Assembly (NCBI RefSeq): GCF_004364435.1
Contig: NZ_SOCT01000001.1
Coordinates: 620,001-684,000 of the forward strand
DNA length: 64,000 bases
Direction of reading: 5' to 3'
DNA from: Pseudomonas sp. LP_7_YM
Lineage (GTDB): Bacteria; Pseudomonadota; Gammaproteobacteria; Pseudomonadales; Pseudomonadaceae
Every line of letters begins with the position of its first letter. Position 1 is the first letter of the stretch. Both the position numbers and the translations under genes were made by a program. Below are positions 1 to 7,491 of the stretch, piece after piece. The notes under the pieces were generated by a model that worked only from the letters and a program-made list of their open reading frames with translations, did no database searches and was not told the origin of the DNA.

Positions 1-369
1 GGCTTCATCCATTGCCGTGTGGCACTGGGTCCACAGCAGGTCCAATCGTGCGACGTCGCCCAGATAAGGCAACGATTGCGCGTGCTCGAACTGGTCGAGG
101 AAGGCCGGGAACCCGGCGCCGTGGTAGATAAGCCGTGCATCCAGAGGCGTTGACTGTCGCGCATGGAGGGCGGCTGCCGCAGCGAACCAGTCCTTGCCAA
201 CCAGGCGTTCGACGGTCGGAAAGTTGGCGTGAAGCGCACCCACCGCGGCCCTCATCACGGTATTGCGATACACCGTGAAACCGGGTTGCTCGGTGAGTAT
301 CGGCAGGCAGCTTGCCTGTGGGTCGTATAACGCCTCGACGAACGCGTCCTGAAACGCACTCAACCGCAT
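1..369 (-). CDS. bufC: BufC/HvfC-type DUF2063 protein, 3' end outside the window
   Basis: The first 123 residues are visible, starting MRLSAFQDAFVEALYDP; the gene runs off the left edge. The N-terminus (xxxxFQxAFxxALxxP, then a VYRNTV block and a FPxVxxLVGxxWF block) is characteristic of the DUF2063 putative DNA-binding domain family. These proteins partner DUF692 enzymes in bufferin and related RiPP clusters, probably presenting the precursor peptide to the enzyme. The ATG lies inside the last codons of the upstream DUF692 gene (10-base overlap), so the two are very likely translationally coupled. The symbol rests on domain and gene order; the C-terminal half cannot be checked here. Confidence 0.85.
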   Translation of the reverse strand, partial: MRLSAFQDAFVEALYDPQASCLPILTEQPGFTVYRNTVMRAAVGALHANFPTVERLVGKDWFAAAAALHARQSTPLDARLIYHGAGFPAFLDQFEHAQSLPYLGDVARLDLLWTQCHTAMDEA

Positions 370-1196
370 GACAACGCCTCCAGCAGCGACTGTGCCCGAT
401 CCCGCTCCAGCAGCAGCTCACCGAATGCAGGGACATTTTCGTCCCGTTCAATCAGCGTCGGGCGTGGACCTATGCGCTGAATCAGCCGCTGATACAACGC
501 CCAGACCGCCTCTGCGACTGGCGCATCATGGGAATCGATGAGCAGAGAAGCACCGCCGGGATCGACACTGTGCCCGGCCAGATGAATCTCCGTGATGGCT
601 TGGGCCGGAACGGCGTCGACATACGCATTGGCGTTGTACGCCATGTTGTGAGCACTGAGAAACACGTTGTTGATGTCCAGCAACAGACCGCAACCACTGC
701 GTTCGCTCAGCTCGCAGAGAAAGTCGATTTCACTGAACGCATGGCCAGACAATTCCAGGTAATGACTCGGGTTCTCGATGGCGATGCGGCGACCGAGAAA
801 GTCCTGTGTGCGCTGAATGTTGTCACCGATTCGCTTCAAGGCTTGCACCGAACGAGGGAAGGGCAGCAGGTCGGGGTGGTAATGCCCCCGCCAGGCGGAC
901 CAGGCGAGGTGCTCGGAAATGAGGGCTGGCCGAATCCGTTCGGCAAGCGTTTTGAGCCGCTTGAGGTGCGCGATGTCCGGCGCGCAATCGGCTGCAAGCG
1001 ACAGCGAGACACCGTGCAGAGAAAGCGGATGGCGGCTACCGATAGTCTCCAGCCACGCGATGCGCGGGCCGCCGTCGATCATGTAGTTTTCCGGGTGGAC
1101 TTCGAACCACAGGCCCTGAGCGGCGCATTCATGCGCTGCCTCGTAGTGTTCGGCCTTGAGCCCCAGCCCGGCACCCAGGGTGAGTGATGTGTGCAT
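360..1196 (-). CDS. bufB: DUF692 multinuclear iron-dependent oxidase (MNIO), BufB type
   Basis: A TIM-barrel-type MNIO enzyme. Members modify cysteines of a partner peptide, for example to thiooxazoles in bufferins, in the cytoplasm. Visible family motifs, in order, carry the expected metal-ligand residues: LHGVSLSL, ISEHLAW, IENPS, LLDINNVFLSAHN, EIHLAGH, DSHD and IERDENVP. Length (about 278 residues) is normal for the family. The ATG at 1196 (MHTSLTLG) is chosen because GCAGG lies 8 bases before it; an in-frame ATG at 1217 adds seven residues and has no obvious ribosome site. It follows the precursor gene by about 50 bases and overlaps bufC, so the three form one operon. Confidence 0.88.
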   Translation of the reverse strand: MHTSLTLGAGLGLKAEHYEAAHECAAQGLWFEVHPENYMIDGGPRIAWLETIGSRHPLSLHGVSLSLAADCAPDIAHLKRLKTLAERIRPALISEHLAWSAWRGHYHPDLLPFPRSVQALKRIGDNIQRTQDFLGRRIAIENPSHYLELSGHAFSEIDFLCELSERSGCGLLLDINNVFLSAHNMAYNANAYVDAVPAQAITEIHLAGHSVDPGGASLLIDSHDAPVAEAVWALYQRLIQRIGPRPTLIERDENVPAFGELLLERDRAQSLLEALSCG

Positions 1197-1248
1197 GATC
1201 GACGCCTGCCCTTGCATTGGTTTACGGTTCGGCTTTACCGGCTGCCTT

Positions 1249-1518
1249 TTACTTTGCGGTCAGTGAGCCGTTGCCGTTCGGGGTCTTGATCGAAGTACAG
1301 GTGCCTGCCGGTACGCTTTTCCAGGCGTTGGCCTGGTAGTCGGTTTTGGAGGTGCCGGCGCAACTGGTACCCGCGCCGGCTGCGCAGTCGTTCTTGCCGG
1401 CCAGGGCTACGCCGTAGCATTTTTCCATGGCGGGGGCTGAGCTGCTTTCAGCTGCGTTGACGCCAGTGGCGATGGAGGCGAAAGCCAGAGCGACGGTGGC
1501 GAGTTTGAGGTTGTTCAT
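1249..1518 (-). CDS. bufA1: DUF2282 bufferin-type precursor peptide (BufA1-like)
   Basis: An 89-residue protein with a Sec signal peptide ([19 protein letters not shown], cleavage probably after VNA). The small mature part has four cysteines, in the contexts EKCYG, KNDC, TSCAG and GTCTS. This pattern and length match the DUF2282 family, now called bufferins: exported metal-buffering peptides whose cysteines are modified by the adjacent MNIO enzyme and which protect against copper. The ATG at 1518 is preceded by CTGGAG, a good ribosome site. It is the first gene of bufA-bufB-bufC. Copper as the effector is inferred from the family; no metal-responsive operator was identified upstream. Confidence 0.85.
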   Translation of the reverse strand: MNNLKLATVALAFASIATGVNAAESSSAPAMEKCYGVALAGKNDCAAGAGTSCAGTSKTDYQANAWKSVPAGTCTSIKTPNGNGSLTAK

Positions 1519-1776
1519 GGGTGTCTCCAGTGACTTGATTAAGGATTTTTGCAGCACCTGCGTGAAGCCCACGCCGTGCGACAGGGCCGAACGTTAGTCG
1601 CAAGTGGAAATGAGCGCGAACGTGACGTCGTGCCATTTTATTTCTGCGCCGAGCGGCCTCACACGGGCGCGCCCCTGCATGACAGGCGCGGTGTGCTTCA
1701 GAGCCAAAAGGAGGTTCACTTGAGGGAAAAAGCGGTTACAGGTTTACACAACGTTGTCCCTCTACGGGACAGCATT

Positions 1777-2682
1777 TCAGGCAATCACGCCGTACTCGAG
1801 CAGCAGCTGCTCCATCCAGTCCATGAACACCTGGCAGCGTTGTGGCAGGTGACGCCGATGGGCATAAAGCAATGAAACGGGCATGGGGGCAGGCAGGTAA
1901 TCGGGCAGTATTTCCAGCAGATCACCGCGTGCCAGATGAAAGCCGTTGGACAGTCGCGGTATCTGCACAATCCCCAGACCACCAAGGCAGGCGGCTTCGT
2001 AGGCTTCAATGTTGTTGACCGTGATGCTGGCGGGCATGAGGACCTGACAGTCCTTGCCGTCGCGGTGATATTCGAAGGTCGGGTTGCCTGCGCCAAAGGC
2101 CGATACGTAGTTGATGAGTCGGTGTTGCTGCAGGTCTTCCAGCGTCTGGGGCGCGCCAAAACGTTGGGCATACCCGACGCTCACGCAGTTGATCATGCGC
2201 AAATGGCCCACCTTGCGCGCCACCAGCGTGGTGTCGGGCAACTCGCCCACGCGCATCACGCAATCGAAACCTTCGCGCACCAGGTCGACGCGACGGTCAC
2301 TGCTGCTGATTTCCAGCTCGATCAACGGATGTCGAGCGATGAATTCGCTAACCCGAGGAATCACCAGCCGGCGTGCCACGGCAGTCGGCATGTCCACCCG
2401 CAGACGGCCGCTGAGTACGGCGTTGTCCTGTCGGAACAGGCTTTCCAGTTCATCCATTTGCGCCAGTAGATCCTTGCTGCGCTCGTACAGGGCCTGGCCG
2501 TCCGGGGTGGTCTGGACCTTGCGCGTGGTGCGTTGCAGCAGGCGGGTATCGAGAAGCCGCTCGAGGGCGCGGATCTGCTCGGACACACTGGAACGTGGCA
2601 ATCCCAATGCGTCACTCGCCAACGTGAAGCTGGAAAGCTCTGCCACCCGTACGAAGGTCTTGAGCAGTTCAAGTTTGTTCAT
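1777..2682 (-). CDS. LysR-family transcriptional regulator
   Basis: About 301 residues. The N-terminal winged helix-turn-helix is clear (MNKLELLKTFVRVAELSSFT, then GLPRSSVSEQIRALE and RLLQRTTRKV), followed by a LysR substrate-binding domain of the CrgA/DmlR-like subgroup (DMPTAVARRLVIPRV, ELEISSSDRRVDLV, GLGIVQIPR). It is transcribed away from the SDR gene at 2806 with about 120 bases between them, the usual arrangement when a LysR protein controls its divergent neighbour. ATG 2682 is chosen over GTG 2691, which would add three residues. The inducer cannot be deduced from sequence. Confidence 0.9.
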   Translation of the reverse strand: MNKLELLKTFVRVAELSSFTLASDALGLPRSSVSEQIRALERLLDTRLLQRTTRKVQTTPDGQALYERSKDLLAQMDELESLFRQDNAVLSGRLRVDMPTAVARRLVIPRVSEFIARHPLIELEISSSDRRVDLVREGFDCVMRVGELPDTTLVARKVGHLRMINCVSVGYAQRFGAPQTLEDLQQHRLINYVSAFGAGNPTFEYHRDGKDCQVLMPASITVNNIEAYEAACLGGLGIVQIPRLSNGFHLARGDLLEILPDYLPAPMPVSLLYAHRRHLPQRCQVFMDWMEQLLLEYGVIA

Positions 2683-2805
2683 GGCGCTCACTCATTGTTC
2701 GTATGGTTCGATCAGTCATATCGAATGACGTGGGTTTATCAAGATCATTGGCGAACAATACAGTGCTACCTCGTGCATGGGTACAGCCAGTTGAGGAAGC
2801 AGATC

Positions 2806-3564
2806 ATGGGTAATAAAATCGCGATCATTACCGGCGCCAGCCGTGGCCTGGGCAAGAGCACTGCGTTGCATCTGGTACGGCAGGGGGTGGATATCATTGG
2901 CACCTACCACAGCCTTGAACAGGAAGCGCAGAACGTCGTCGAGGAAATCGAATCGCTGGGTGGCAAAGCAAGAATGCTACAGCTGGACGTAGGTGACAGC
3001 AGCAGTTTCGAGGCTTTCAAGGGACAGGTAACGATGCTGCTCGGTACCTGTTTCAGCGCCGAGCGTTTTGATTTTCTGGTCAATAATGCCGGCATCGGGA
3101 TGCATGCCAGTTGCGCCGACACGACCGAAGCCCAGTTCGACCAGTTGATGAAGGTGCATTTCAAGGGGCCGTTTTTCCTGACGCAAAAATTGCTGCCGCT
3201 GATGGCCGATGGCGGGCGTATCGTCAACCTGTCGTCCGGTCTGGCGCGGTTTTCACCCATCGGTTACGCCGCTTATGCGTCGATGAAAGGGGCCATCGAG
3301 GTTTGGACCCGCTACCTGGCCAATGAGTTGGGGCCACGTGGCATTACGGTCAATGCGCTGGCGCCTGGCGCGATAGAAACTGACTTTGGTGGGGGCACGG
3401 TGCGTGATAATCCGCAAGTGAACAGCTGGATTTCTTCCAATACGGCCTTGGGTCGCGCGGGTCTGCCAGATGACATAGGCGCGGCGGTTTCGATGCTGTT
3501 GGGTGAAGGTGGGCGTTGGATTACCGCGCAGCGTATCGAGGCATCAGGGGGGATGTTTGTCTGA
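2806..3564 (+). CDS. Short-chain dehydrogenase/reductase (SDR) family oxidoreductase
   Basis: A 252-residue classical SDR. It has the NAD(P)-binding TGASRGLGKS glycine motif at residues 8-17, the NNAG motif in FLVNNAGIGM, the catalytic Ser in VNLSSG, the YxxxK catalytic pair in YAAYASMKGA, and a cofactor-loop PGAIETD. The substrate is unknown; these enzymes usually reduce a ketone or oxidise an alcohol. ATG 2806 is used because TTGAGGAAG stands just upstream and the Rossmann fold begins immediately; the open frame continues upstream but without SDR sequence. It is divergent from the LysR gene, which is its likely regulator. Confidence 0.92.
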   Translation: MGNKIAIITGASRGLGKSTALHLVRQGVDIIGTYHSLEQEAQNVVEEIESLGGKARMLQLDVGDSSSFEAFKGQVTMLLGTCFSAERFDFLVNNAGIGMHASCADTTEAQFDQLMKVHFKGPFFLTQKLLPLMADGGRIVNLSSGLARFSPIGYAAYASMKGAIEVWTRYLANELGPRGITVNALAPGAIETDFGGGTVRDNPQVNSWISSNTALGRAGLPDDIGAAVSMLLGEGGRWITAQRIEASGGMFV

Positions 3565-3655
3565 CCAAACGCCGGTCGCGCTGATCTTCTGATCCCGCCG
3601 CTGCAGGCGCCGTCTTTGCCCGCAGGTTGGCCCTGCAGGGTTGGGCAGATCAGAC

Positions 3656-4585
3656 TCAGCCGTTGATGTAATAAATGCACAACGACAGGGTGACCAGTGA
3701 GCCCAGCGTGGACATCAGGATCGTGCTGGACACCACCGCCGCTTCGCGCTTGTAGTATTCGGCCAGCATGAAAGGCCCGGTGCCTGTGGGCAGGGCGCTG
3801 AGCAGCAAGGCAGAATTGGCCCACAGCGGCGGCAGGTGAAAAACCTTGAAGGCCAGGAACCAGGTCAGCAGCGGATGCCCGATCAGTTTGATCAATACCA
3901 AAAGGCTCGTGCCGTGGCGCGGGCCTTGTTGTTTCTGCGCCAGAAACAATCCCAGTGAGATCAGTGCACACGGCGTGGTGGCCGCGCCCAACAGGCTCAG
4001 GAACTTGTCCAGCGCCCCAGGCAGTGGCCAGCCGGTGGACGCCCAGCACGCCCCCAGAATCGGCGACACCACCAACGGATTCTTTGCCAATGCAGCCAAC
4101 ACCTTGATCACGATGCGGTGCACATGGGCTTCGCTCTGCAAACCCACTTCGATGCACACCAGTGCAATCCCGAACAGCACGCACACCACCAGCAACGAGG
4201 CGATCAACGCAGGTTCAAGGCCGCTTTGCCCCAGGACCATCACGCACAGCGGAATGCCGATGTACCCGGTGTTGGCGTAAGAGGCACTCAATGCATCGAT
4301 GCTGGCATCGGCGAAGTGGCCGGCCTTCTTGCGCCGCAACAGCAGGGTAACGATGAACATCACCAGGGTGGAAAGGGTGAACACCAGGACGAAACCCGGA
4401 TGCCAGATTTGCTCCCAGGTGGCGGTTGCGGTCGCGGTGAACAGTAGTGCTGGCAGGCACAGCCAAACCACCATCCGGTTGATCTCCGACGCTGCGGCAG
4501 GGCCCAGGCGATGGGTACGACGACACAGGTAACCGACCAGAATCAAGGCGAAAATTGGCAACAGGACATTCAAAACAGCAGACAT
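3656..4585 (-). CDS. AEC-family permease (auxin efflux carrier-like)
   Basis: A 309-residue integral membrane protein with about ten hydrophobic segments, starting MSAVLNVLLPIFALILVGYL. The N-terminal pattern, the central NTGYIGIPL motif and the C-terminal ALPTGTGPFMLAEYY stretch are typical of the AEC (auxin efflux carrier/malonate-transporter-like) family. Bacterial members move small organic acids or amino acids across the inner membrane; the substrate here is unknown. ATG 4585 is preferred because the upstream extension is not hydrophobic and not family-like. It ends about 90 bases from the convergent SDR gene. Confidence 0.88.
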   Translation of the reverse strand: MSAVLNVLLPIFALILVGYLCRRTHRLGPAAASEINRMVVWLCLPALLFTATATATWEQIWHPGFVLVFTLSTLVMFIVTLLLRRKKAGHFADASIDALSASYANTGYIGIPLCVMVLGQSGLEPALIASLLVVCVLFGIALVCIEVGLQSEAHVHRIVIKVLAALAKNPLVVSPILGACWASTGWPLPGALDKFLSLLGAATTPCALISLGLFLAQKQQGPRHGTSLLVLIKLIGHPLLTWFLAFKVFHLPPLWANSALLLSALPTGTGPFMLAEYYKREAAVVSSTILMSTLGSLVTLSLCIYYING

Positions 4586-4789
4586 CGGATCTCGGCCTTG
4601 GCTTTTGAAGAGAAACGCACTGGAAGGGAGCGTGGGCAGGGGCTTTGAAACAAGCGGCAAAGATTAAAGTCGCAAACCGTTAGCGTCCAACCTTTCTTAT
4701 CGCCGAGGAGGAATTTTCATATTGGGGACGGTCGTCAGGAGTACCTTCCAGAGCGGTCGGACCAGTCTGTGATAGACGGCACAGAAGAA

Positions 4790-4809
4790 TGCCCGAGTGA
4801 GATCGGGCA
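4790..4809 (-). terminator. Probable rho-independent terminator of the RcnB-like pair
   Basis: A perfect 7-bp stem (TGCCCGA / TCGGGCA) with a 6-base loop lies 20 bases past the stop codon at 4829. Read on the minus strand it is followed by TTCTTCT. Confidence 0.6.
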
Positions 4810-4828
4810 CTCCAGAAATCAGGGAGGG

Positions 4829-5137
4829 TTATTTCTTGACTGGCTGGATATCAAGGATCTTGCCGCTGTCGGTGTGGACCAACACGTATTTGTCACTGAT
4901 CTGCACCCACTGGCTGTCTTCTCCCGGGTCCTTCAGGTTCTTCTGCTTCCAGTCCTTGATGCCGACGCGCTCCTGCTTGTTCAGATCAGGGGCGAGATCA
5001 CCGACTTTAAAGTGTTTGTTGGTGGTCTCTGCCTGAACGGTTTTTCCCGATGTCGGCTCCGCAGCCTGAGCACAAAGACTGGTACCGGTAAGGCAGGTCA
5101 TCACGGCCGCACAGGCCATCAACGTTTTCAGATTCAT
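4829..5137 (-). CDS. RcnB-like periplasmic protein (first of two tandem paralogues)
   Basis: A 102-residue exported protein with signal peptide MNLKTLMACAAVMTCLTGTS ending near AQAA. The mature part ends with the RcnB-type signature: a W-K-x-K-x-L core followed by DSQWVQISDKYVLVHTDSG and an ILDI(Q)PV tail. RcnB-family proteins are small periplasmic proteins; the E. coli member modulates nickel/cobalt efflux by RcnA. No rcnA or metal pump is adjacent, so metal homeostasis is only a family-based suggestion. It lies 66 bases downstream of a paralogue of the same design, so the pair probably shares a transcript. Confidence 0.8.
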   Translation of the reverse strand: MNLKTLMACAAVMTCLTGTSLCAQAAEPTSGKTVQAETTNKHFKVGDLAPDLNKQERVGIKDWKQKNLKDPGEDSQWVQISDKYVLVHTDSGKILDIQPVKK

Positions 5138-5203
5138 GATGCATTCCTTCAGCTTTTGTTTGAACAGCCCGCTTCGGCGCTGGCTCGCTGTCCACGGGCA
5201 GCG

Positions 5204-5527
5204 TTATTTTTTCATCGGGCCTTTTTTCACCGGGACGATGTCGGTGATATAGCCGTTGGTGGTTTGCACTTGAACATATTTGTCGTTGATCCGTACCCAC
5301 TGACTTTCCTTGGCGGGTTCGTGGAGCCCTTTGGCTTTCCAGTTATGGATCACGTCGCCTTTGCGCTGGTACTTTTCAGGCACGCGAGAGCCCAATTCCA
5401 GCTCGTCTTTATTGTCTTTGGAGGGTTGGACAGTTTGCGCTGGCGCGTCATCGGCGTGCACGGCGAAACTGGTGAGCGAAACACAGCTCAGGATCGCCAG
5501 ACCGGCGATGATTGATTTGCTGTTCAT
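5204..5527 (-). CDS. RcnB-like periplasmic protein (second paralogue, promoter-proximal)
   Basis: A 107-residue exported protein: signal peptide MNSKSIIAGLAILSCVSLTS ending near AVHA, then a charged linker and the RcnB-type core (HNWKAKGL, ESQWVRINDKYVQVQTTNG, ITDIVPVKK). It aligns along its length with the product of 4829-5137 (NWKAKGL vs DWKQKNL; SQWVRINDKYVQV vs SQWVQISDKYVLV), indicating local duplication. ATG 5527 is chosen because it opens the signal peptide and has AAGGAGCTTCGA upstream. Function beyond a periplasmic, possibly metal-related role is unknown. Confidence 0.8.
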   Translation of the reverse strand: MNSKSIIAGLAILSCVSLTSFAVHADDAPAQTVQPSKDNKDELELGSRVPEKYQRKGDVIHNWKAKGLHEPAKESQWVRINDKYVQVQTTNGYITDIVPVKKGPMKK

Positions 5528-5588
5528 TCGAAGCTCCTTATCCAGTGCGTGATGCGCTGTCATAAGGTCCGACCATGATTCGGGCCGA

Positions 5589-5840
5589 TCATTCAGTCAG
5601 GTTGCGACGAACACAGGCGAGGGTATGTCGAAATTCCTGCAGCAGCGTGGCCACTGGGAGCGAGTTCAGGATCGCCACCTTTTCGGCGCCCGCAAACGCA
5701 GAGTCGAGGGTGCCGGGTTGGGAATAATCGGCCTTGCGCACCTGCACCCCGAGGGCGACGAGATCTTCGGCTTTTTCAGGGTGCGCACCGCTGCGACGAT
5801 ATTTGCCGCGCTGACCCGATGCACCGGTGATGACGATCAT
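5589..5840 (-). pseudogene. Remnant of a QorB/NmrA-type NAD(P)-binding oxidoreductase
   Basis: The reading frame begins like a QorB/NmrA-family quinone or NAD(P)H sensor-reductase (MIVITGASGQ), but the stretch that should complete the first Rossmann motif and helix is missing. The sequence jumps straight to HPEKAEDLVALGVQVRKADY and AGAEKVAILNS, then loses similarity and stops after 83 residues. Intact relatives are about 280 residues. This looks like an internal deletion plus loss of the C-terminal two thirds. A short functional protein is possible but unlikely, because the cofactor site is broken. Confidence 0.7.
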
Positions 5841-6216
5841 GTTGAATTTTCTTAAGTTTCGTTGGCGGTGTGCTCAGCATAGAGCTCAGGCTAACCTTTC
5901 GTAAGTACGCACACTGATGCTCATGGGCTGAGAGGTGGCCTTGAAAGTCGACGGCCTGACCACCTGGATCGAGCAGAACCTGGCGCGCATCATGGGCGCG
6001 CGTCAGGCTCGCAGGGTTGAGGCGGCCGAATAGTTACAACGTGGCGGCGAGCTCGACGGCGGCCCGGGTCGATGCCCTGAGCGACTCGGCACCGATGTCG
6101 GGCCCAACGCCGCTTTCTCAACGAGGATGTTGAACTGCTCGCCGATACCCACCCTCTCGCTCCAGGTGCAGCCGATTTGACCCGATATGCCCCACGGCAT
6201 ACCGGGTCGCGTGCGA
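5841..6216. other. Degraded non-coding stretch with gene debris
   Basis: No intact gene is visible. On the plus strand a short open stretch (5935-6033) encodes about 32 residues, including KVDGLTTWIEQNLARIMG, and stops. On the minus strand a 26-residue C-terminus-like piece (GPDIGAESLRASTRAAVELA) is readable but is preceded by a stop. Both look like tails of lost genes; neither could be assigned to a family. It adjoins the broken oxidoreductase and probably marks an old deletion site. Confidence 0.45.
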
Positions 6217-7317
6217 TTACGCAAACGTGGCGCCGCGCGTGTTGACGAACAACGAATAGATCGAGTGGCTGCCGGCCATGAACAGCCGGTTGCCTTCACG
6301 TCCGCCAAAGCACAGATTCGGGCAACGCTCAGGCAATGAGATGTGGCCGATGGCTTTGCCTTGCGGGTTGAATACGCGCACGCCGTCGAGTTTTTCCAGG
6401 TCGGCCTTAGGGTCGCCATTACCGCCCCAGCCACACCACAGGTTGCCCGCCTCATCGCACTTCATGCCGTCGATGGCAGCGTATTCCAGCCCCTCGATAT
6501 GTTTGCGCCGTGCGCCCAGCGAGCCATCATCGTTGACGGAAATGGCCCAGATCAGGCGATTGGGCCTGGCGCGCCCTTCGACCACATACAGGATCTTCTC
6601 ATCGGGAGAAAAACACAGGCCATTGGGACCACTGAGGTCATCGATGACCCGAATAACCGCGCCGCTCTGGCCGTCGATGCGATAGATCGCGTGGGGCTGC
6701 GAGGGCGTTACCTTGTGGCCTTCGTAATTATTGGCGGTCTGAAAGGGCGGGTCGCTGAACCAGATCGAGCCATCAGTTTTGCAGATGATGTCGTTGGGAG
6801 AGTTGAAGGGTTTGCCGTCGTAGTTGTCAGCCAGCACGGTGATGGTGCCATTGGGCTCGGTGCGGGTGATGCGCCGTCCTTCATGGGTGGTGGTCGAGCC
6901 TTCACAGACGAGCAGGCGGCCCTGGCGATCACGGCACATACCGTTGGAGAAATTGGAGTTATCGCGGTACACCGAAAACGTGTCAGTGATTTCATCCCAG
7001 CGCATGATGCGGTTATTGGGGATGTCGCTGACCAGCAGGTAACGGCCATCGCCTACCCATACCGGTCCCTCTGCCCAGCGCATGCCGGTGCCCAGCTTTT
7101 CCACGCTCGCGTTGAAGACCCGCAGATCGAGAAAACTGTCGTCGAGGATGTGAATCAGCGGATCAGGGTAACGTTGGCTGAGGGTTTCGACCGCAGAGGC
7201 CGCGCGGGGCAGGGCCATGCTGCTCAAAGTGGCCAGCGTGGCCGAGACAGCCAATGATTGTTTCAAAAAAACTCTGCGCGTATTGCCGCACGGCTGGCCC
7301 GAAAGTGATGAATCCAT
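6217..7317 (-). CDS. SMP-30/gluconolactonase family protein, Tat-exported
   Basis: A 366-residue protein with a twin-arginine signal (NTRRVFLKQSLAVSATLATL, cleavage near AASA), so it should act folded in the periplasm. The mature part is a six-bladed beta-propeller of the SMP-30/gluconolactonase/LRE-like family: WAEGPVWVGDGRYLLVSDIP (metal-binding Glu), SNGMCRDRQGRLLVCE, NSPNDIICKTDGSIWFSDP (Asn/Asp ligands), GPNGLCFSPDEKILYV and AIDGMKCDEAGNLW. The likely reaction is hydrolysis of glucono-delta-lactone or a related sugar lactone. It lies 174 bases downstream of the gluconate dehydrogenase operon on the same strand, which fits delivery of gluconate, but a terminator-like hairpin separates them. 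Confidence 0.88.
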   Translation of the reverse strand: MDSSLSGQPCGNTRRVFLKQSLAVSATLATLSSMALPRAASAVETLSQRYPDPLIHILDDSFLDLRVFNASVEKLGTGMRWAEGPVWVGDGRYLLVSDIPNNRIMRWDEITDTFSVYRDNSNFSNGMCRDRQGRLLVCEGSTTTHEGRRITRTEPNGTITVLADNYDGKPFNSPNDIICKTDGSIWFSDPPFQTANNYEGHKVTPSQPHAIYRIDGQSGAVIRVIDDLSGPNGLCFSPDEKILYVVEGRARPNRLIWAISVNDDGSLGARRKHIEGLEYAAIDGMKCDEAGNLWCGWGGNGDPKADLEKLDGVRVFNPQGKAIGHISLPERCPNLCFGGREGNRLFMAGSHSIYSLFVNTRGATFA

Positions 7318-7442
7318 GGTGATCTCCGTTGAATTGTTTTTTTACGGGGACGCTAGTAATACCTGCTGGTAGGACATCGTACAAGTGGGTTTTACCCAGG
7401 ATGCGCGGTTTACATTTGTTGAAGCCTCATACCCGACCATGA

Positions 7443-7478
7443 AAAATGCCCGACCCCATCACTGAGGTCAGGCATTTT
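7443..7478 (-). terminator. Probable terminator of the gluconate dehydrogenase operon
   Basis: A 13-bp stem with one mismatch (AAAATGCCCGACC / GGTCAGGCATTTT) and a 10-base loop, just past the cytochrome stop at 7492. The A/T ends of the arms provide the U-run in either direction. Confidence 0.65.
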
Positions 7479-7491
7479 CCGTTCGTGGCGC

